A stretch of DNA of 64,000 nt. Source: G963675935 sp963675935. Lineage in GTDB: Bacteria > Planctomycetota > Planctomycetia > Pirellulales > Thermoguttaceae. Under the pieces are notes generated by a model. The model was not told where the DNA came from. It made no database searches and was given only the letters and a program-made list of their open reading frames with translations. The stretch lies in the NCBI GenBank assembly GCA_963675935.2, contig CAXXPV010000003.1, forward strand, positions 744,001 through 808,000, given 5' to 3'. Positions 55,629 to 64,000 of this stretch are shown piece by piece. Within the stretch, counting starts at the first letter, position 1; each line of letters starts with the position of its first letter. The translations under genes were made by a program, and so were the position numbers.

Positions 55629-56789
55629 CTACTCCGGCATCTTTTCCGGCTTATATTCCCCCGGTGCTTTTTGGCTGCGAACAACCTTGGCATCGAGGAT
55701 TTTGTCGGGCCGTGGCGCCTCTTTGTCGTCGGGATCGCGACGCTGTAGTTTCGCCAACACGTCCATGCCGGAAATGACCCGGCCGAACGCGGTGTGTTTG
55801 CCGTCGAGGTGCGGCGTGGGCACGAAGGTCAGGAAAAACTGCGAACCGCCGGTGTCGCGGCCGGCGTGGGCCATGCTCAGCGTGCCGCGAAAATGCATGC
55901 GATGGTCCGGCCGATAGCATTCGCAAGCGATGGTGTAGCCGGGTCCGCCGGCGCCGCTGCCCGTCGGATCGCCGCCCTGGGCCATGAATCCCTTCAGCAC
56001 GCGGTGGAACGGCACGTCCTTATAAAAACCCTTATTCACGAGACTGATGAAGTTGGCCGTGGAGTTCGGGGCCTGATTCTCGAACAGCTCGATTTCGATA
56101 TCGCCCTTGGTGGTTTTCAGCAGTACACGGGGCAGGTTGTCGGCTTTGGCCTCGCGTTCTCGAATCGCTTTTTCCTTGGCCCAAGCGGCTTTGTAATACG
56201 GAAGAAGCTGCCCGTACATTGCGCCGCGGTCGGCCTTTTCCTTTTCGCCCTTTTCGTGCGTCGATTGATAATAGCCTGCCTTGGCGGCCTGGATCAGATA
56301 TTTCTCGGCGGCGTCGAAATCGGAGACGGCGAAGGCGGCGATGCCCGCCAAATTGGCCACGGCCTTTTCCGAACACTTGTTTTCCATCAGCAGTCGGCCG
56401 ATTTCCGCGGCCGGTTCGTAATCGTCGGCCTCGACCCGCTCGAACAGCAACGTCACGAGAAACTTGGTGATTTCGTTGTCGGCGTTGGGCGATTCGGCGT
56501 AGGCTTTTTTGGCCGCCTCGATGAGCTTGGGCTCGATCGCTTCTCCCTTGGCGATCAAATCCTTCCATTGTTGCAGGATTTCCGCCCGTTTCTCCTCGTC
56601 GGCCGTGCGATACTTGATCTGCAATTGGGCCAACTCGGCCAGCAGTGTGTTCATTTCGCCCTGCTGGGCGTAAAACTCGGCGGCTTTCGGCCCTCGCTTG
56701 GCCGGCGGCGGTGCGTCGTCGGCCGACCAGGCCGGCTGGGACGACAGCAGCAACAACAGGGCGACCGACAAAACAATTCGGCCATGCAT
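55629..56789 (-). CDS. Secreted cyclophilin-type peptidyl-prolyl isomerase
   Basis: 386 residues: signal peptide (VLSVALLLLLSSQPAWSA), a helical, TPR-like region (about 40-215), and a cyclophilin domain (about 220-375). The latter shows TTKGDIEIELFENQAPNSTA, FHRVLKGFMAQGGDPTGSG, SMAHAGRDTGGSQFFLTFVP and HTAFGRVISGMDVLAKL, so all main catalytic residues (R, F, Q, F, W/H) are kept. It likely folds exported proteins. Confidence 0.92.
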   Translation of the reverse strand: MHGRIVLSVALLLLLSSQPAWSADDAPPPAKRGPKAAEFYAQQGEMNTLLAELAQLQIKYRTADEEKRAEILQQWKDLIAKGEAIEPKLIEAAKKAYAESPNADNEITKFLVTLLFERVEADDYEPAAEIGRLLMENKCSEKAVANLAGIAAFAVSDFDAAEKYLIQAAKAGYYQSTHEKGEKEKADRGAMYGQLLPYYKAAWAKEKAIREREAKADNLPRVLLKTTKGDIEIELFENQAPNSTANFISLVNKGFYKDVPFHRVLKGFMAQGGDPTGSGAGGPGYTIACECYRPDHRMHFRGTLSMAHAGRDTGGSQFFLTFVPTPHLDGKHTAFGRVISGMDVLAKLQRRDPDDKEAPRPDKILDAKVVRSQKAPGEYKPEKMPE

Positions 56790-56864
56790 GTTATTGGTTT
56801 CCTTGGATATCCGTCGGTGGTAGCGGCAATCTATTGACTCTCAAAAACAAATGTCGGGCGTGTC

Positions 56865-56941
56865 GTTTAGCCGGCGAACTTGTTCGCCGCGGATGCTCGC
56901 AATTTCGGCCGAAACGCGGCGAGCAAGCTCGCCGGCTAAAC
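56865..56941. repeat. GTTTAGCC..GGCTAAAC palindromic repeat
   Basis: A full copy with arms GTTTAGCCGGCGAACTTGTT and CGAGCAAGCTCGCCGGCTAA, in the divergent gap between the cyclophilin and rsmD genes. Confidence 0.9.
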
Positions 56942-57055
56942 TTGTGCTGTAATACTTTTCAATGGTCAATAGTGGGGATTGAGTACCTTCCTGCGATGCT
57001 CACTATACGGTATCATATTTGTGGGTTTGGAACAATTTGGAAATCTGAGGTATTC

Positions 57056-57712
57056 ATGGCAAAACGACCGCGAAAGCCGAATTCCACGACGGCCGGCGGA
57101 CGCTTGGCCGGCGGCAGCGCCGTTCGACCGGCGGCGGGTCTGCGGATCATCGGCGGCAGCTTTCGCGGCCGGCATCTGCACTACAGCGGCGACCTCCGCA
57201 CCCGACCGATGAAAGACCGCCTCCGCGAGGCGATTTTTAACCTGATCGGGCCGGCCATTCGTGGTAAACACGCCCTCGACCTCTTCGCCGGCACCGGCGC
57301 TCTGGGCTTGGAATCGCTCAGCCGCGGCGCCGATCGGGCCACGATGATCGAGCAGCATAATCCGACGGCCGACATCATTCGCCAAAATATCGCCGAGCTG
57401 GGCGTCAAGGATCGAGCCAATGTCATCGTCGGCAACACGTTCCTCTGGTGGCGGATGGAACAAAAAAAGGCGGAGCCGTTCTCGCCGCCCCAACCGTGGG
57501 TAGTGTTCTGCTCGCCGCCCTATGCTTTTTACGTCGAACGCCCCGACGAAATGCTGGAACTGATTGCCGGGCTGATGCGGGCGATGCCCCAGGGCAGCAT
57601 CTTCGTCGTCGAGGCCGACGAGCGATTCGATTTCCAGCAGCTTCCCAAGCCGCAAGCGTGGGATGTGCGGGAGTATTCCCCGGCCGTGGTGGGAATTTAT
57701 TGCAAGGAGTGA
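57056..57712 (+). CDS. rsmD: 16S rRNA (guanine(966)-N(2))-methyltransferase
   Basis: 218 residues from the ATG at 57056 (GAGG six bases upstream). The typical start is LRIIGGSFRGRHLHY with RPMKDRLREAIFNLIG; SAM motif I is ALDLFAGTGALGLESLSRGA. The catalytic motif reads VVFCSPPYAFY, where RsmD usually has DPPY, so the first residue is changed. The next gene begins one base after its stop. Confidence 0.92.
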   Translation: MAKRPRKPNSTTAGGRLAGGSAVRPAAGLRIIGGSFRGRHLHYSGDLRTRPMKDRLREAIFNLIGPAIRGKHALDLFAGTGALGLESLSRGADRATMIEQHNPTADIIRQNIAELGVKDRANVIVGNTFLWWRMEQKKAEPFSPPQPWVVFCSPPYAFYVERPDEMLELIAGLMRAMPQGSIFVVEADERFDFQQLPKPQAWDVREYSPAVVGIYCKE

Positions 57713-57713
57713 A

Positions 57714-58091
57714 ATGGACATCCAAAACCTCGACCGTGTGCCGGCGTTCATCACGAAGGACGGTTCCGAAATCCGCGAGCTGTTGGCCTATCGAAACTCG
57801 TGCATCCGAAACCAAACTCTGGCCGAAGCCCGTTTGGAGGCCGGAACTTGCACCACGCCCCACCATCACGTCAAAACCGAGGAAATCTATTTCATCCTCG
57901 AAGGCCGGGGGCTCATGCGGGTCGGATATGAAACGGCCGCGGTCGCTCCGGGCGACGCCATCGCCATTCCGCCGGGGGCATCTCATCAGATCACGAACAC
58001 CGGCGACGGCCTCCTGCGTGTCCTCTGTTGCTGCGCCCCAGGCTACGAACACGATGACACGATCCTCGAAAGTGGGGATGAAGCCGCGTAG
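57714..58091 (+). CDS. Cupin-domain protein (mannose-6-phosphate isomerase-like)
   Basis: 125 residues; AAGGAG lies in the end of rsmD, four bases before the ATG. Both cupin motifs are complete: PHHHVKTEEIYFILEGRG with metal ligands H-H-E, and PGDAIAIPPGASHQITNTGD with the last histidine. Small single-domain cupins have many functions; no substrate is suggested by the neighbours. Confidence 0.9.
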   Translation: MDIQNLDRVPAFITKDGSEIRELLAYRNSCIRNQTLAEARLEAGTCTTPHHHVKTEEIYFILEGRGLMRVGYETAAVAPGDAIAIPPGASHQITNTGDGLLRVLCCCAPGYEHDDTILESGDEAA

Positions 58092-58115
58092 TTCTAACAA
58101 GCATTTCTCGCCATC

Positions 58116-58147
58116 GTTTAGCCGGCGAACTTGATCGCCGGCTAAAC
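58116..58147. repeat. Short GTTTAGCC..GGCTAAAC hairpin
   Basis: A 32-base minimal form of the family (GTTTAGCCGGCGAACTTG then ATCGCCGGCTAAAC) after the cupin gene, well suited as a terminator. The following 58148-58377 stretch shows nothing else. Confidence 0.85.
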
Positions 58148-58377
58148 GGACACGCTGTCGTCGTTTTTCCTCGGCTTGCGAGAAATGCGTGCCAAGACCT
58201 AAGCCCCAAGCCCCATCCCTTCGCAGCGGCAACTAAACTCCGAGGATGTTTTCTCAATTCTGAAGCCTAAATGGCCTAGCACACTATCAATGGACTTCCT
58301 CCTTGCGGCCAGCCGATCTTATCGGATACCGGATTCTTTCGTTATATCCGGCTGACATCTGAACGAAGGAACGAGCG

Positions 58378-61023
58378 ATGCAAGAGCCGCGGCGTTTGTC
58401 TATTTTATCCTTGTTGTGTATATTGGCATGTCTCTTTGTGCTGACAATGGTCGCCACGAGTTTGTGGGAAAGAAATCCTCGCAACGTGCCGTCGTTAGAA
58501 ACTGCCCATTCCAGCCAACCCGCCACGCCGCCAGCAAGCACTTCCGCTGCCGATCGCCTTCCGCCTCCACCCCCAATGGTGTGTAATGAGGAAAAATCGC
58601 TTACGGAGGACGGACAAGCCGGCGGGGGCATGAAGTCCGTGGATGCGGCCGATCGGATCGCCTCCGAAGTCGTCACACCCGTCGGGCCGGAATTTTTCAT
58701 GCCCAGCGAAATTGCGCCGAGCAAGATCGAACTGAGTTCGGCCATTCAAGAAGAAGCGCCGCGGCAATCGGTCGAAGAGTTTTTGACGGTTTCCGGCCCA
58801 CAAGATGCAAAGCAAGAGACTTCGCAAGACATAATGTTGGCGGATGAGCTTTTTCTGCCGGGTGAGTTGGGCGAGTGGATTCGGCGTTTCCCCGAACTGG
58901 TGGCGAGCCTTCCAACGCCAAGCAAGCTGAAGCCCAACGAGACGGCGTCGCCGGAACCGCGGCCGACCGTTCGTGAAATACAACAGAACTCCGACAACGC
59001 ATGGCACGAGCCGGAGACGCTCATTCGGAGTCTGAACCAATTATCGGGAAATGGTCCGGCCGCGCGATGGGCCGTGGAAGTCTTGCGGCAGATTCGGGCG
59101 TTGGGCCCGGCCGTGGCCGGCGGGTCGGACGAGGCGCCGGCGATTCTCGATCGGCTCACGGCGTTGAGCGATCAGGCGATGCAATCGGCCGCGACGCTTT
59201 CCGATAGAGCTTTTGCCAGCAAGTGGCGTAAAGTCAACTATGCGCTTGGCCGGAGAATCGACATTTGGCAGAAAGTGGTTCGGCTGGGCACGCCGCGAAC
59301 GACCGACGACGTTGCGCCCGAAACCGACCCCAAAAAGTTGGCGAAGTGTCTGGCCGACGTTGAAACGCTTCTCGGAGATTCGGACCAAGGGCGAGCGTGG
59401 CGGAAGTTTTTGTTGATCGATGAACTGAAAAATTGCGCCGCCGGGCGGCCCGCGCCCGACGAAAAACAATCGCGGCGGATCGCCGGCAAATCGCTCGCTC
59501 GGCTAACGGAGACGCCGCTTGCGCCCGAACAGCAGCGGTTTCTCGTCTCGACGCGTATGACAGCCTTGCGCATGGAATTGCGCCGCTGGGCGGCCGAGCC
59601 GATCAGCGTTGCAAGGGTGCTCGGCGACATCGAACGCTACGAGCAATCGGGCTTGGCCACCGACGCCCGGCGACTGGCGCTCGATTGCCAGAGTCTGCTG
59701 GCTTCGCCCGTCGAGGCTCAACGCGACCTGGCCGAACGGATCGACATGCATTACCGCAACGCGAATGTCCGCATGGCCGTCACGGAGTTGTTGCTCAACC
59801 AGCTTATTCCCGAGCGGAACTTGGAGTATGCGGACGTAAACGACAGTGTCGTGGGCCGCCCGACGCGGGGCAAAAGTTTGATGGCCACGGAGTTGGCGTT
59901 GCGCATGGTCCCCGATCCGCATCGCGTGCGATTGGCCCTGGAAGTGCGTGGCGAAATCGCGTCGCTGACGACGACCGACGCCGGACCGGCGCAGTTCCAC
60001 AACGCGAGCGAGTCGTACTACGTTGCGCGAAAACCGTTGGAAATCAATATGTGGGGCATTCGGCTCTGGCCGGTCGAAGTCGATGTGGAGAACGAGTCGT
60101 GGCTTCGCGACGTGGAGACGCCGTTGGACAATATTTGGGTTTTAGGGTCGCTGGCCAAGGGCGTGGCTCGCTCGCAGCACGATCAGAGCAAGCCGGCGGC
60201 GACCGAGGAAGTGAAGCAGAAGATCACCGCGCAGGCCACCGAGCGGATCGACGCGGAGGCCCGGCTGCGGTTTTCGCAGGTGGTCGAGCGGATGAACTAT
60301 CGCTTGTTCACCCCGCTGAATTCGTTGGCGCTCGATCCGCAATTGATCGACGCGGAAACGCAGGAGAAGCGGTTCACGATGCGGCTGCGTCTTGGCGGCG
60401 AGGATCAGTTGGGCAGCCACACGCCGCGTCCGCAGGCGCCGTCCGACAGTTTGGCGAGCGTTCAGGTTCACGAATCGCTGGTCGACAACGGCATTGGTCG
60501 ATTGCGGCTCGACGGCCGCACGTTCACGTTGCCCGAACTGTCGCGGCACATCGCGGCGAATCTGAACTGCCCGACGGTTTGGGCCACGAATCCCGAAAAC
60601 GAGGACGTGAAAATCACATTCGCCCAGCAAAATCCGGTGGTGGTGCGATTTCAGGACGGCCGGGTCGAGTTGACGCTCTCGATCGTGCGGTTGAGCAAGG
60701 CGCGGCGGGCGTGGAAGAACTTCAAGGTCCGGGCGTACTACCGGCCGGAAGTGAATGGGCGGTCGGCCGAACTGGTGCGTGACGGAGTGATAGAGCTTCC
60801 CGACGCGCGAGACTCCCAGATCGCCTTGCGTGCCATCTTCTCCCGCGCCCTCTCGAAAAACGCTCCGTTGCAGCTCGTGCCGGAGCAGGTTATCAAGCAG
60901 CCTAAGCTGCAAGACGCGGCGATCACGCAGTTTGTGATTGAAGACGGCTGGATCGGTTTGTCGTTGGGGCCGAAGCAGCCATCGGCATCGACGGCGCGGC
61001 GGCAGCGGACGACGGTGCGGTGA
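58378..61023 (+). CDS. Large secreted or membrane-anchored protein of unknown function
   Basis: 881 residues with an N-terminal anchor (LSILSLLCILACLFVLTMVA), a disordered proline-rich stretch (60-200), a helical middle region (about 220-470; RWAVEVLRQIRALGPAVAGG) and a C-terminal part rich in beta strands (about 480-860; LVDNGIGRLRLDGRTFTLPE). The basic tail STARRQRTTVR follows. I do not recognise a family. Its layout is that of conserved planctomycete extracytoplasmic proteins. Confidence 0.7.
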   Translation: MQEPRRLSILSLLCILACLFVLTMVATSLWERNPRNVPSLETAHSSQPATPPASTSAADRLPPPPPMVCNEEKSLTEDGQAGGGMKSVDAADRIASEVVTPVGPEFFMPSEIAPSKIELSSAIQEEAPRQSVEEFLTVSGPQDAKQETSQDIMLADELFLPGELGEWIRRFPELVASLPTPSKLKPNETASPEPRPTVREIQQNSDNAWHEPETLIRSLNQLSGNGPAARWAVEVLRQIRALGPAVAGGSDEAPAILDRLTALSDQAMQSAATLSDRAFASKWRKVNYALGRRIDIWQKVVRLGTPRTTDDVAPETDPKKLAKCLADVETLLGDSDQGRAWRKFLLIDELKNCAAGRPAPDEKQSRRIAGKSLARLTETPLAPEQQRFLVSTRMTALRMELRRWAAEPISVARVLGDIERYEQSGLATDARRLALDCQSLLASPVEAQRDLAERIDMHYRNANVRMAVTELLLNQLIPERNLEYADVNDSVVGRPTRGKSLMATELALRMVPDPHRVRLALEVRGEIASLTTTDAGPAQFHNASESYYVARKPLEINMWGIRLWPVEVDVENESWLRDVETPLDNIWVLGSLAKGVARSQHDQSKPAATEEVKQKITAQATERIDAEARLRFSQVVERMNYRLFTPLNSLALDPQLIDAETQEKRFTMRLRLGGEDQLGSHTPRPQAPSDSLASVQVHESLVDNGIGRLRLDGRTFTLPELSRHIAANLNCPTVWATNPENEDVKITFAQQNPVVVRFQDGRVELTLSIVRLSKARRAWKNFKVRAYYRPEVNGRSAELVRDGVIELPDARDSQIALRAIFSRALSKNAPLQLVPEQVIKQPKLQDAAITQFVIEDGWIGLSLGPKQPSASTARRQRTTVR

Positions 61024-61033
61024 ATGTTTAGCC

Positions 61034-61107
61034 AATTATGTAGGACGGATTTCCGAATCCGTCTCCGAGAACTGGACGGATTCGGAAATCCGTCCTACGT
61101 ATAATTC
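61034..61107. repeat. GTAGGACGGATTTCCGAATC palindrome
   Basis: GTAGGACGGATTTCCGAATC and its inverse GATTCGGAAATCCGTCCTAC face each other directly after the stop of the large secreted protein, a likely terminator position. Confidence 0.85.
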
Positions 61108-61274
61108 ACCAACTTGTTTTTTCACAGGCGCTTGGGGGTTAGAAAACGCCCCGCGGCTGCGCTCATGTGGGGAAGCTGCTTGCGGCTTCGCACTAATCCA
61201 CTACTCCCTGATTGATCGAGCCTGCCGGCAATCGTATAATAGCGTCCATCCTTTGTGCCACGGAGGTATCAATC

Positions 61275-61711
61275 ATGGAGATGCTGACGATTGGCAATGT
61301 GGTCGTCTCGGCTCGGATTGAGAATCTGCAAGACGCCTACGAGGCCGAAAAAGGCACTTTGCCGGCCGCCGAGGTTCGCTCGGTCGAAGTCTCCGACGCC
61401 TTGATCGACACGGGCGCGACGTTGCTTTCCATTCCACGGCGATTGGTCGCGCAGTTGGGGCTGAAACAGCGACGCACTCGAACCGCCCGCACACCGGCCG
61501 GCGTCGTCTCGTCCGGCATTTACGGAGAGCGGTTCGGCTAACCATTCAAGGGCGTGATTGCGTCGTGGAAGCGGCGGAAGTGCCCGACGAATGTCCCGTT
61601 TTGATCGGCCAGATCCCGCTGGAGGCGTTGGATTTTCTCGTCGATCCGATCGGCCAGCGGCTGATCGGCAATCCCGAGCACGGCGGCGAGCAGATGATCG
61701 AGATGTTTTGA
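61275..61711 (+). pseudogene. Retropepsin-like aspartyl protease gene, single-base frameshift
   Basis: The ATG at 61275 (GGAGG upstream) opens a frame with the active-site motif VSDALIDTGATLLSIPRRLV, which stops at 61541. From 61532 the next frame continues the family sequence without a break (VRLTIQGRDCVVEAAEVPDE..PVLIGQIPLEALDFLVD) to a TGA at 61709-61711. Restoring one base near 61529 (GAGCGG to GAGCCGG) would rejoin the two halves (GEPVRLTIQG). It is either a recent mutation or a sequencing error. Confidence 0.82.
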
Positions 61712-61739
61712 CGGGGCTAGCGGTTCTCCGACAGCCGAG

Positions 61740-62201
61740 TCAAGAAGACTGCCCTCGCACGGGGCACTCGTCCACAATTTTGGCACATTCTTTGATGATG
61801 CGCGGAAGATAGCTCTGGTCAATCTCAAATTCCATCGTATGATGCTGCGAGAGATGATCTGGAGTTATTTCTACCCGGAAATTCAGATGCCCGAGCGCAC
61901 CTATTGAATTGATCCTTAGACGCAATTCAGGCTCGAACGGATTCATGTCGGCGATGGAGGTTTCCCCACTCATAAGCTGGCGGCATTGTCGGCCGAACGA
62001 CTCGATATCCGTTACCATAAGAATAGGGCCCTCAGTTCAAACACTAGCGGCAGACGCCTTGCAATGTGCGGTTACCCGGAGCCAGTTTCCGTCGTAGAAA
62101 TCGGTCGCCTCCGGGAATTGCCGGCCGTGAACCCAAAGCTGAAAACCGGCTATACTGAGGGAAGGCTCGCCAAAATCTTCAGGCAAAAGAATCCGCGTCA
62201 C
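61740..62201 (-). pseudogene. Third gene of the HEPN-MNT operon, interrupted by an in-frame TGA
   Basis: From GTG 62201 (GGAGAG upstream, overlapping the MNT stop) the frame reads TRILLPEDFGEPSLSIAGFQ..FYDGNWLRVTAHCKASAASV. It meets TGA at 62037-62039 (codon 55), and continues in the same frame with TEGPILMVTDIESFGRQCRQ to the true end at 61740. An ATG at 62018 could restart the second part alone (92 residues). The FYDGNWLRV and EFEIDQSYLPRI segments recall small WapI-type immunity proteins. A single-base change from TGG is the simplest cause. Confidence 0.75.
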
Positions 62202-62533
62202 GAGCAACTCTCCACCGCGATTTGCGTTCCTTCACGCCGGGCAATTTCGATGATCGCGCTCGATTCGTCTTGCTCCCACTGTCGCTCGCCGCAGGCAATC
62301 GGCTCGATTCGACTGTCGATTCGAGCCGCTTGACGCCAGAGAAAATTCACGTCCTGCCGGCTGTGAATACCATCAAATTGCGGCGAAACCACAAGCAGGT
62401 CGATGTCGCTCCAAGGCCCGGCCCTGCCTGCCGTCCAAGAGCCGAAAACCACGCCGAAACGAACCGCCAAGCCCGCCGACTGCAAAGCGGAAAGATAACG
62501 TTGTACGGCGATTGTTACCGACTGTTCAACCAT
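62198..62533 (-). CDS. MNT-type minimal nucleotidyltransferase (MntA-like antitoxin)
   Basis: 111 residues. VVFGSWTAGRAGPWSDIDLL holds the exact GSx10DxD motif of MntA, the adenylyltransferase antitoxin that modifies HepT. It overlaps the HEPN gene upstream by 19 bases and the broken gene downstream by four, so all three are one transcript. Confidence 0.9.
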   Translation of the reverse strand: MVEQSVTIAVQRYLSALQSAGLAVRFGVVFGSWTAGRAGPWSDIDLLVVSPQFDGIHSRQDVNFLWRQAARIDSRIEPIACGERQWEQDESSAIIEIARREGTQIAVESCS

Positions 62534-62892
62534 TGTAAGACCCTCTCCGCTCCTGCCAGATACGCTTCTGCCTCGGTTGGCGTTGTGGCAGGCAGCAACA
62601 ATTCCGGATATCGACCTTCGATGTTGAATGCGTTCATCTCGGCCAGCGTATCGAGATATTCCTGTGCGCCCGATAGGCCAGCCAGCTCGGCCAATCGTAC
62701 CAAATTATGCAAGCGTGGGGCCAAGTCGTTGGTGGCCCGACACACTTCAGCCTTGAGAGCCTTTTCGAGAGATAGATGTAGAAAGAAGAGTCCGTGGCGA
62801 ATTCGATTCTTGCCGAGCAATTCGCGAGCAACGGCCAAGTCCTCTTCGGCTCCCGTTCGCCAAAACTCGATTTGTTTGGCCATGTCGATCAT
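62515..62892 (-). CDS. HEPN-domain protein (HepT-like toxin)
   Basis: 125 residues from the ATG at 62892. The ribonuclease signature region is RHGLFFLHLSLEKALKAEV, where R and H have a spacing of six (Rx4-6H type). The helical remainder (LAPRLHNLVRLAELAGL; EYLDTLAEMNAFNIEGRYPE) fits HEPN proteins that pair with MNT enzymes. Confidence 0.88.
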   Translation of the reverse strand: MIDMAKQIEFWRTGAEEDLAVARELLGKNRIRHGLFFLHLSLEKALKAEVCRATNDLAPRLHNLVRLAELAGLSGAQEYLDTLAEMNAFNIEGRYPELLLPATTPTEAEAYLAGAERVLQWLNSR

Positions 62893-63051
62893 AGCCGATA
62901 TTCTACCACCCACACACTAGCCACGTCCATACCCACCGAATGCACAATTCGCCACGAAACGAAAGCGGCATTCCGGTAGTTGGTCGTGAGCGTCGTCGTT
63001 GATGCTCAGCGTATCCGCGACCACTGGTCGCGGCTTTCCAGTGAGAACAAA
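62893..63051. other. Gap without a visible gene
   Basis: 159 bases between the HEPN gene and frr; a weak CGTCGTTGA..CCACTGGTCG stretch is present, but no clear motif or frame. Confidence 0.5.
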
Positions 63052-63612
63052 CTACTCTTCCATCACCTCTTTTTCGCGATCCTTCGCCAACTCGACGGCC
63101 TGGGCCTCGTACGTCTTCGTTAGCTCCTGAATCTCTTCCTTCGCCTGATCGCGGTCGTCCTCGGAAAAGTCCTTGTCCTTCTCGCCCTGGTCGGCCGACT
63201 TGTTGCCGTCGCGGCGAATGTTGCGAATCGCCACCTTCGACTCCTCGGCCAACTCCTTGATCCGACCGACCATCTTGCGGCGAACTTCCGTCGATAGCGG
63301 CGGCACGTTCAGACGGATGATCCGGCCGTCGTTTTGCGGGTTGAAGCCCAAGTCGCTCGTCAAAATGGCCTTTTCAATGTCCTTGATCGTGCCGGGATCG
63401 TAAGGGCGAATGACGATCTGGTTCGGCTCGGGCGCGCCGACCGACGCCACCTGCTTGATCGGCACCGCGGAGCCGTAGACTTCGACGCGGAGCGAATCGA
63501 CCATGCCGGGGTTCGCCCGGCCGGTGCGGATGCCGACCAGGTCGCCCTTGAGCTTGCGAATCGCCTTTTCCATGCGTTCTTCAACGTCGAGAAGGATTTC
63601 TTCGGTAGACAT
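63052..63612 (-). CDS. frr: Ribosome recycling factor
   Basis: Splits post-termination ribosomes with EF-G. The 186 residues show the family start EILLDVEERMEKAIRKLKGD, GRANPGMVDSLRVEVYGSAV, LGFNPQNDGRIIRLNVPPLS, VGRIKELAEESKVAIRNIRR, and the late charged helix. It follows pyrH on the same strand, the standard bacterial order. Confidence 0.97.
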   Translation of the reverse strand: MSTEEILLDVEERMEKAIRKLKGDLVGIRTGRANPGMVDSLRVEVYGSAVPIKQVASVGAPEPNQIVIRPYDPGTIKDIEKAILTSDLGFNPQNDGRIIRLNVPPLSTEVRRKMVGRIKELAEESKVAIRNIRRDGNKSADQGEKDKDFSEDDRDQAKEEIQELTKTYEAQAVELAKDREKEVMEE

Positions 63613-63703
63613 GATGAAAGGGGGGCTTGGGTCTTAGGTCTTGGGGCTTGGAACTTAGCTTGGCAAACCCAAGACCCAAGACCAATGCCCTATGACCAAA
63701 TCT
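63613..63703. repeat. GGGTCTTAGGTCTTGG repeat between pyrH and frr
   Basis: GGGTCTTAGGTCTTGGGGCT and CCCAAGACCCAAGACC face each other; the same motif type is at about 11205-11240 and 58190-58215. It separates two genes that are usually close together. Confidence 0.7.
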
Positions 63704-64000
63704 TTATTCGTGAATCAACGTTCCGACTTGCTTGCCAAACACGGCGTCTTCGATGTTCCCCTCCTTGCGGAAGTTGAACACCAGGATCGGCATGTTGTAC
63801 TCGGAGCATTTCGTGATCGCCTCGGGATCCATCACGCGAAGGTTCTGTCGGCGGACGTCGTTGTAGCTCAATTCGCTGTAAAGGACCGCCTGGGGGTCTT
63901 TTTCAGGATCGGCGCTGAAAACGCCGTCAACCCGGGTGCCCTTCAGCAGAATTTCGGCCTCGAGCTCCAACGCCCTTTGCGCCGCGGCCGTGTCGGTCGT
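63704..64000 (-). CDS. pyrH: UMP kinase (uridylate kinase), C-terminal part
   Basis: Runs off the right edge; 98 codons are visible. Phosphorylates UMP to UDP. TDTAAAQRALELEAEILLKG followed by VDGVFSADPEKDP is the conserved nucleotide-binding end of the amino-acid-kinase fold, and MPILVFNF..GNIEDAVFGKQVGTLI is the typical C-terminus. Confidence 0.95.
   Translation of the reverse strand, partial: TTDTAAAQRALELEAEILLKGTRVDGVFSADPEKDPQAVLYSELSYNDVRRQNLRVMDPEAITKCSEYNMPILVFNFRKEGNIEDAVFGKQVGTLIHE

Noticed and set aside
62037..62039. Selenocysteine reading of the in-frame TGA
   Set aside because: The family position before it would normally be tryptophan or similar, there is no sign of a SECIS-like hairpin after it, and a neighbouring gene is broken as well, so a nonsense change is simpler.

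Overview
The window is 64 kb of GC-rich bacterial chromosome, dense with genes on both strands. It fits a member of the Planctomycetota, most probably the Pirellulales side. The clues are a DUF1080-type secreted protein at the left edge, a FecR-like small protein, a PEP-CTERM protein, long lineage-type secreted proteins of unknown function, a DUF6798-like membrane protein, a Ycf46-like ATPase, BlaI/BlaR1 regulation, and very many short palindromic repeats. This placement is inference; no rRNA is present to confirm it.

Layout. 0-6 kb: DUF1080 fragment, ppsR, a large MscK-type mechanosensitive channel, aat and a FecR-like small protein. 6.6-12 kb: DedA protein, a four-gene 2-oxoacid:ferredoxin oxidoreductase operon (ferredoxin, alpha, beta, gamma), a secreted hypothetical and ilvE. 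12-19.5 kb: a LolCD-type ABC transporter, lysS, a rhomboid-TPR protein with parS-like sites nearby, and a DUF1015 protein. 20-25.6 kb: an island of toxin-antitoxin type modules (VapBC, HigBA, a nucleotidyltransferase pair, ParDE) around ahcY, then trpF. 25.9-29.6 kb: a Wzz-like protein, an ExeA-like ATPase and a CpsD-like ATPase, probably for exopolysaccharide. 29.7-36 kb: BrnTA, a membrane protein, a trypsin-like PEP-CTERM protein, and BlaI/BlaR1 with a visible promoter and operator. 36-46 kb: Ycf46-like ATPase, leucine-rich repeat protein, a PurF-like protein without its catalytic cysteine, an esterase, a kinase-like protein with a beta-helix-like tail and a sugar-binding lipoprotein. 46.5-55 kb: xylB, a polytopic membrane protein, a HAD phosphatase, greA, tRNA-Ala, a ThuA-like protein, a glycosyltransferase, a ChbG/HpnK deacetylase and a SpsF-like cytidylyltransferase. 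55.6-64 kb: cyclophilin, rsmD, cupin, a large secreted hypothetical, two broken genes, a HEPN/MNT pair, frr and pyrH (incomplete).

The most unusual property is the repeat load. At least eight families of palindromic elements fill the gaps between genes and also enter reading frames. Three elements can be defined to the base by target-site duplications. One is a 139-bp element present twice in inverted orientation, each copy flanked by its own perfect 8-bp duplication. One copy sits inside another repeat. The other lies between a Shine-Dalgarno and the start codon it served, and adds exactly 49 in-frame codons to an esterase gene. Other repeats supply the tail of a PEP-CTERM protein, a stop codon, the N-terminal 90 or so codons of an ABC ATPase, and in-frame inserts in a ferredoxin, an ExeA-like ATPase, a binding protein and a membrane protein.

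Six toxin-antitoxin type modules and two neighbouring disrupted genes (one single-base frameshift, one in-frame TGA) show an accessory, decaying character between the housekeeping genes.
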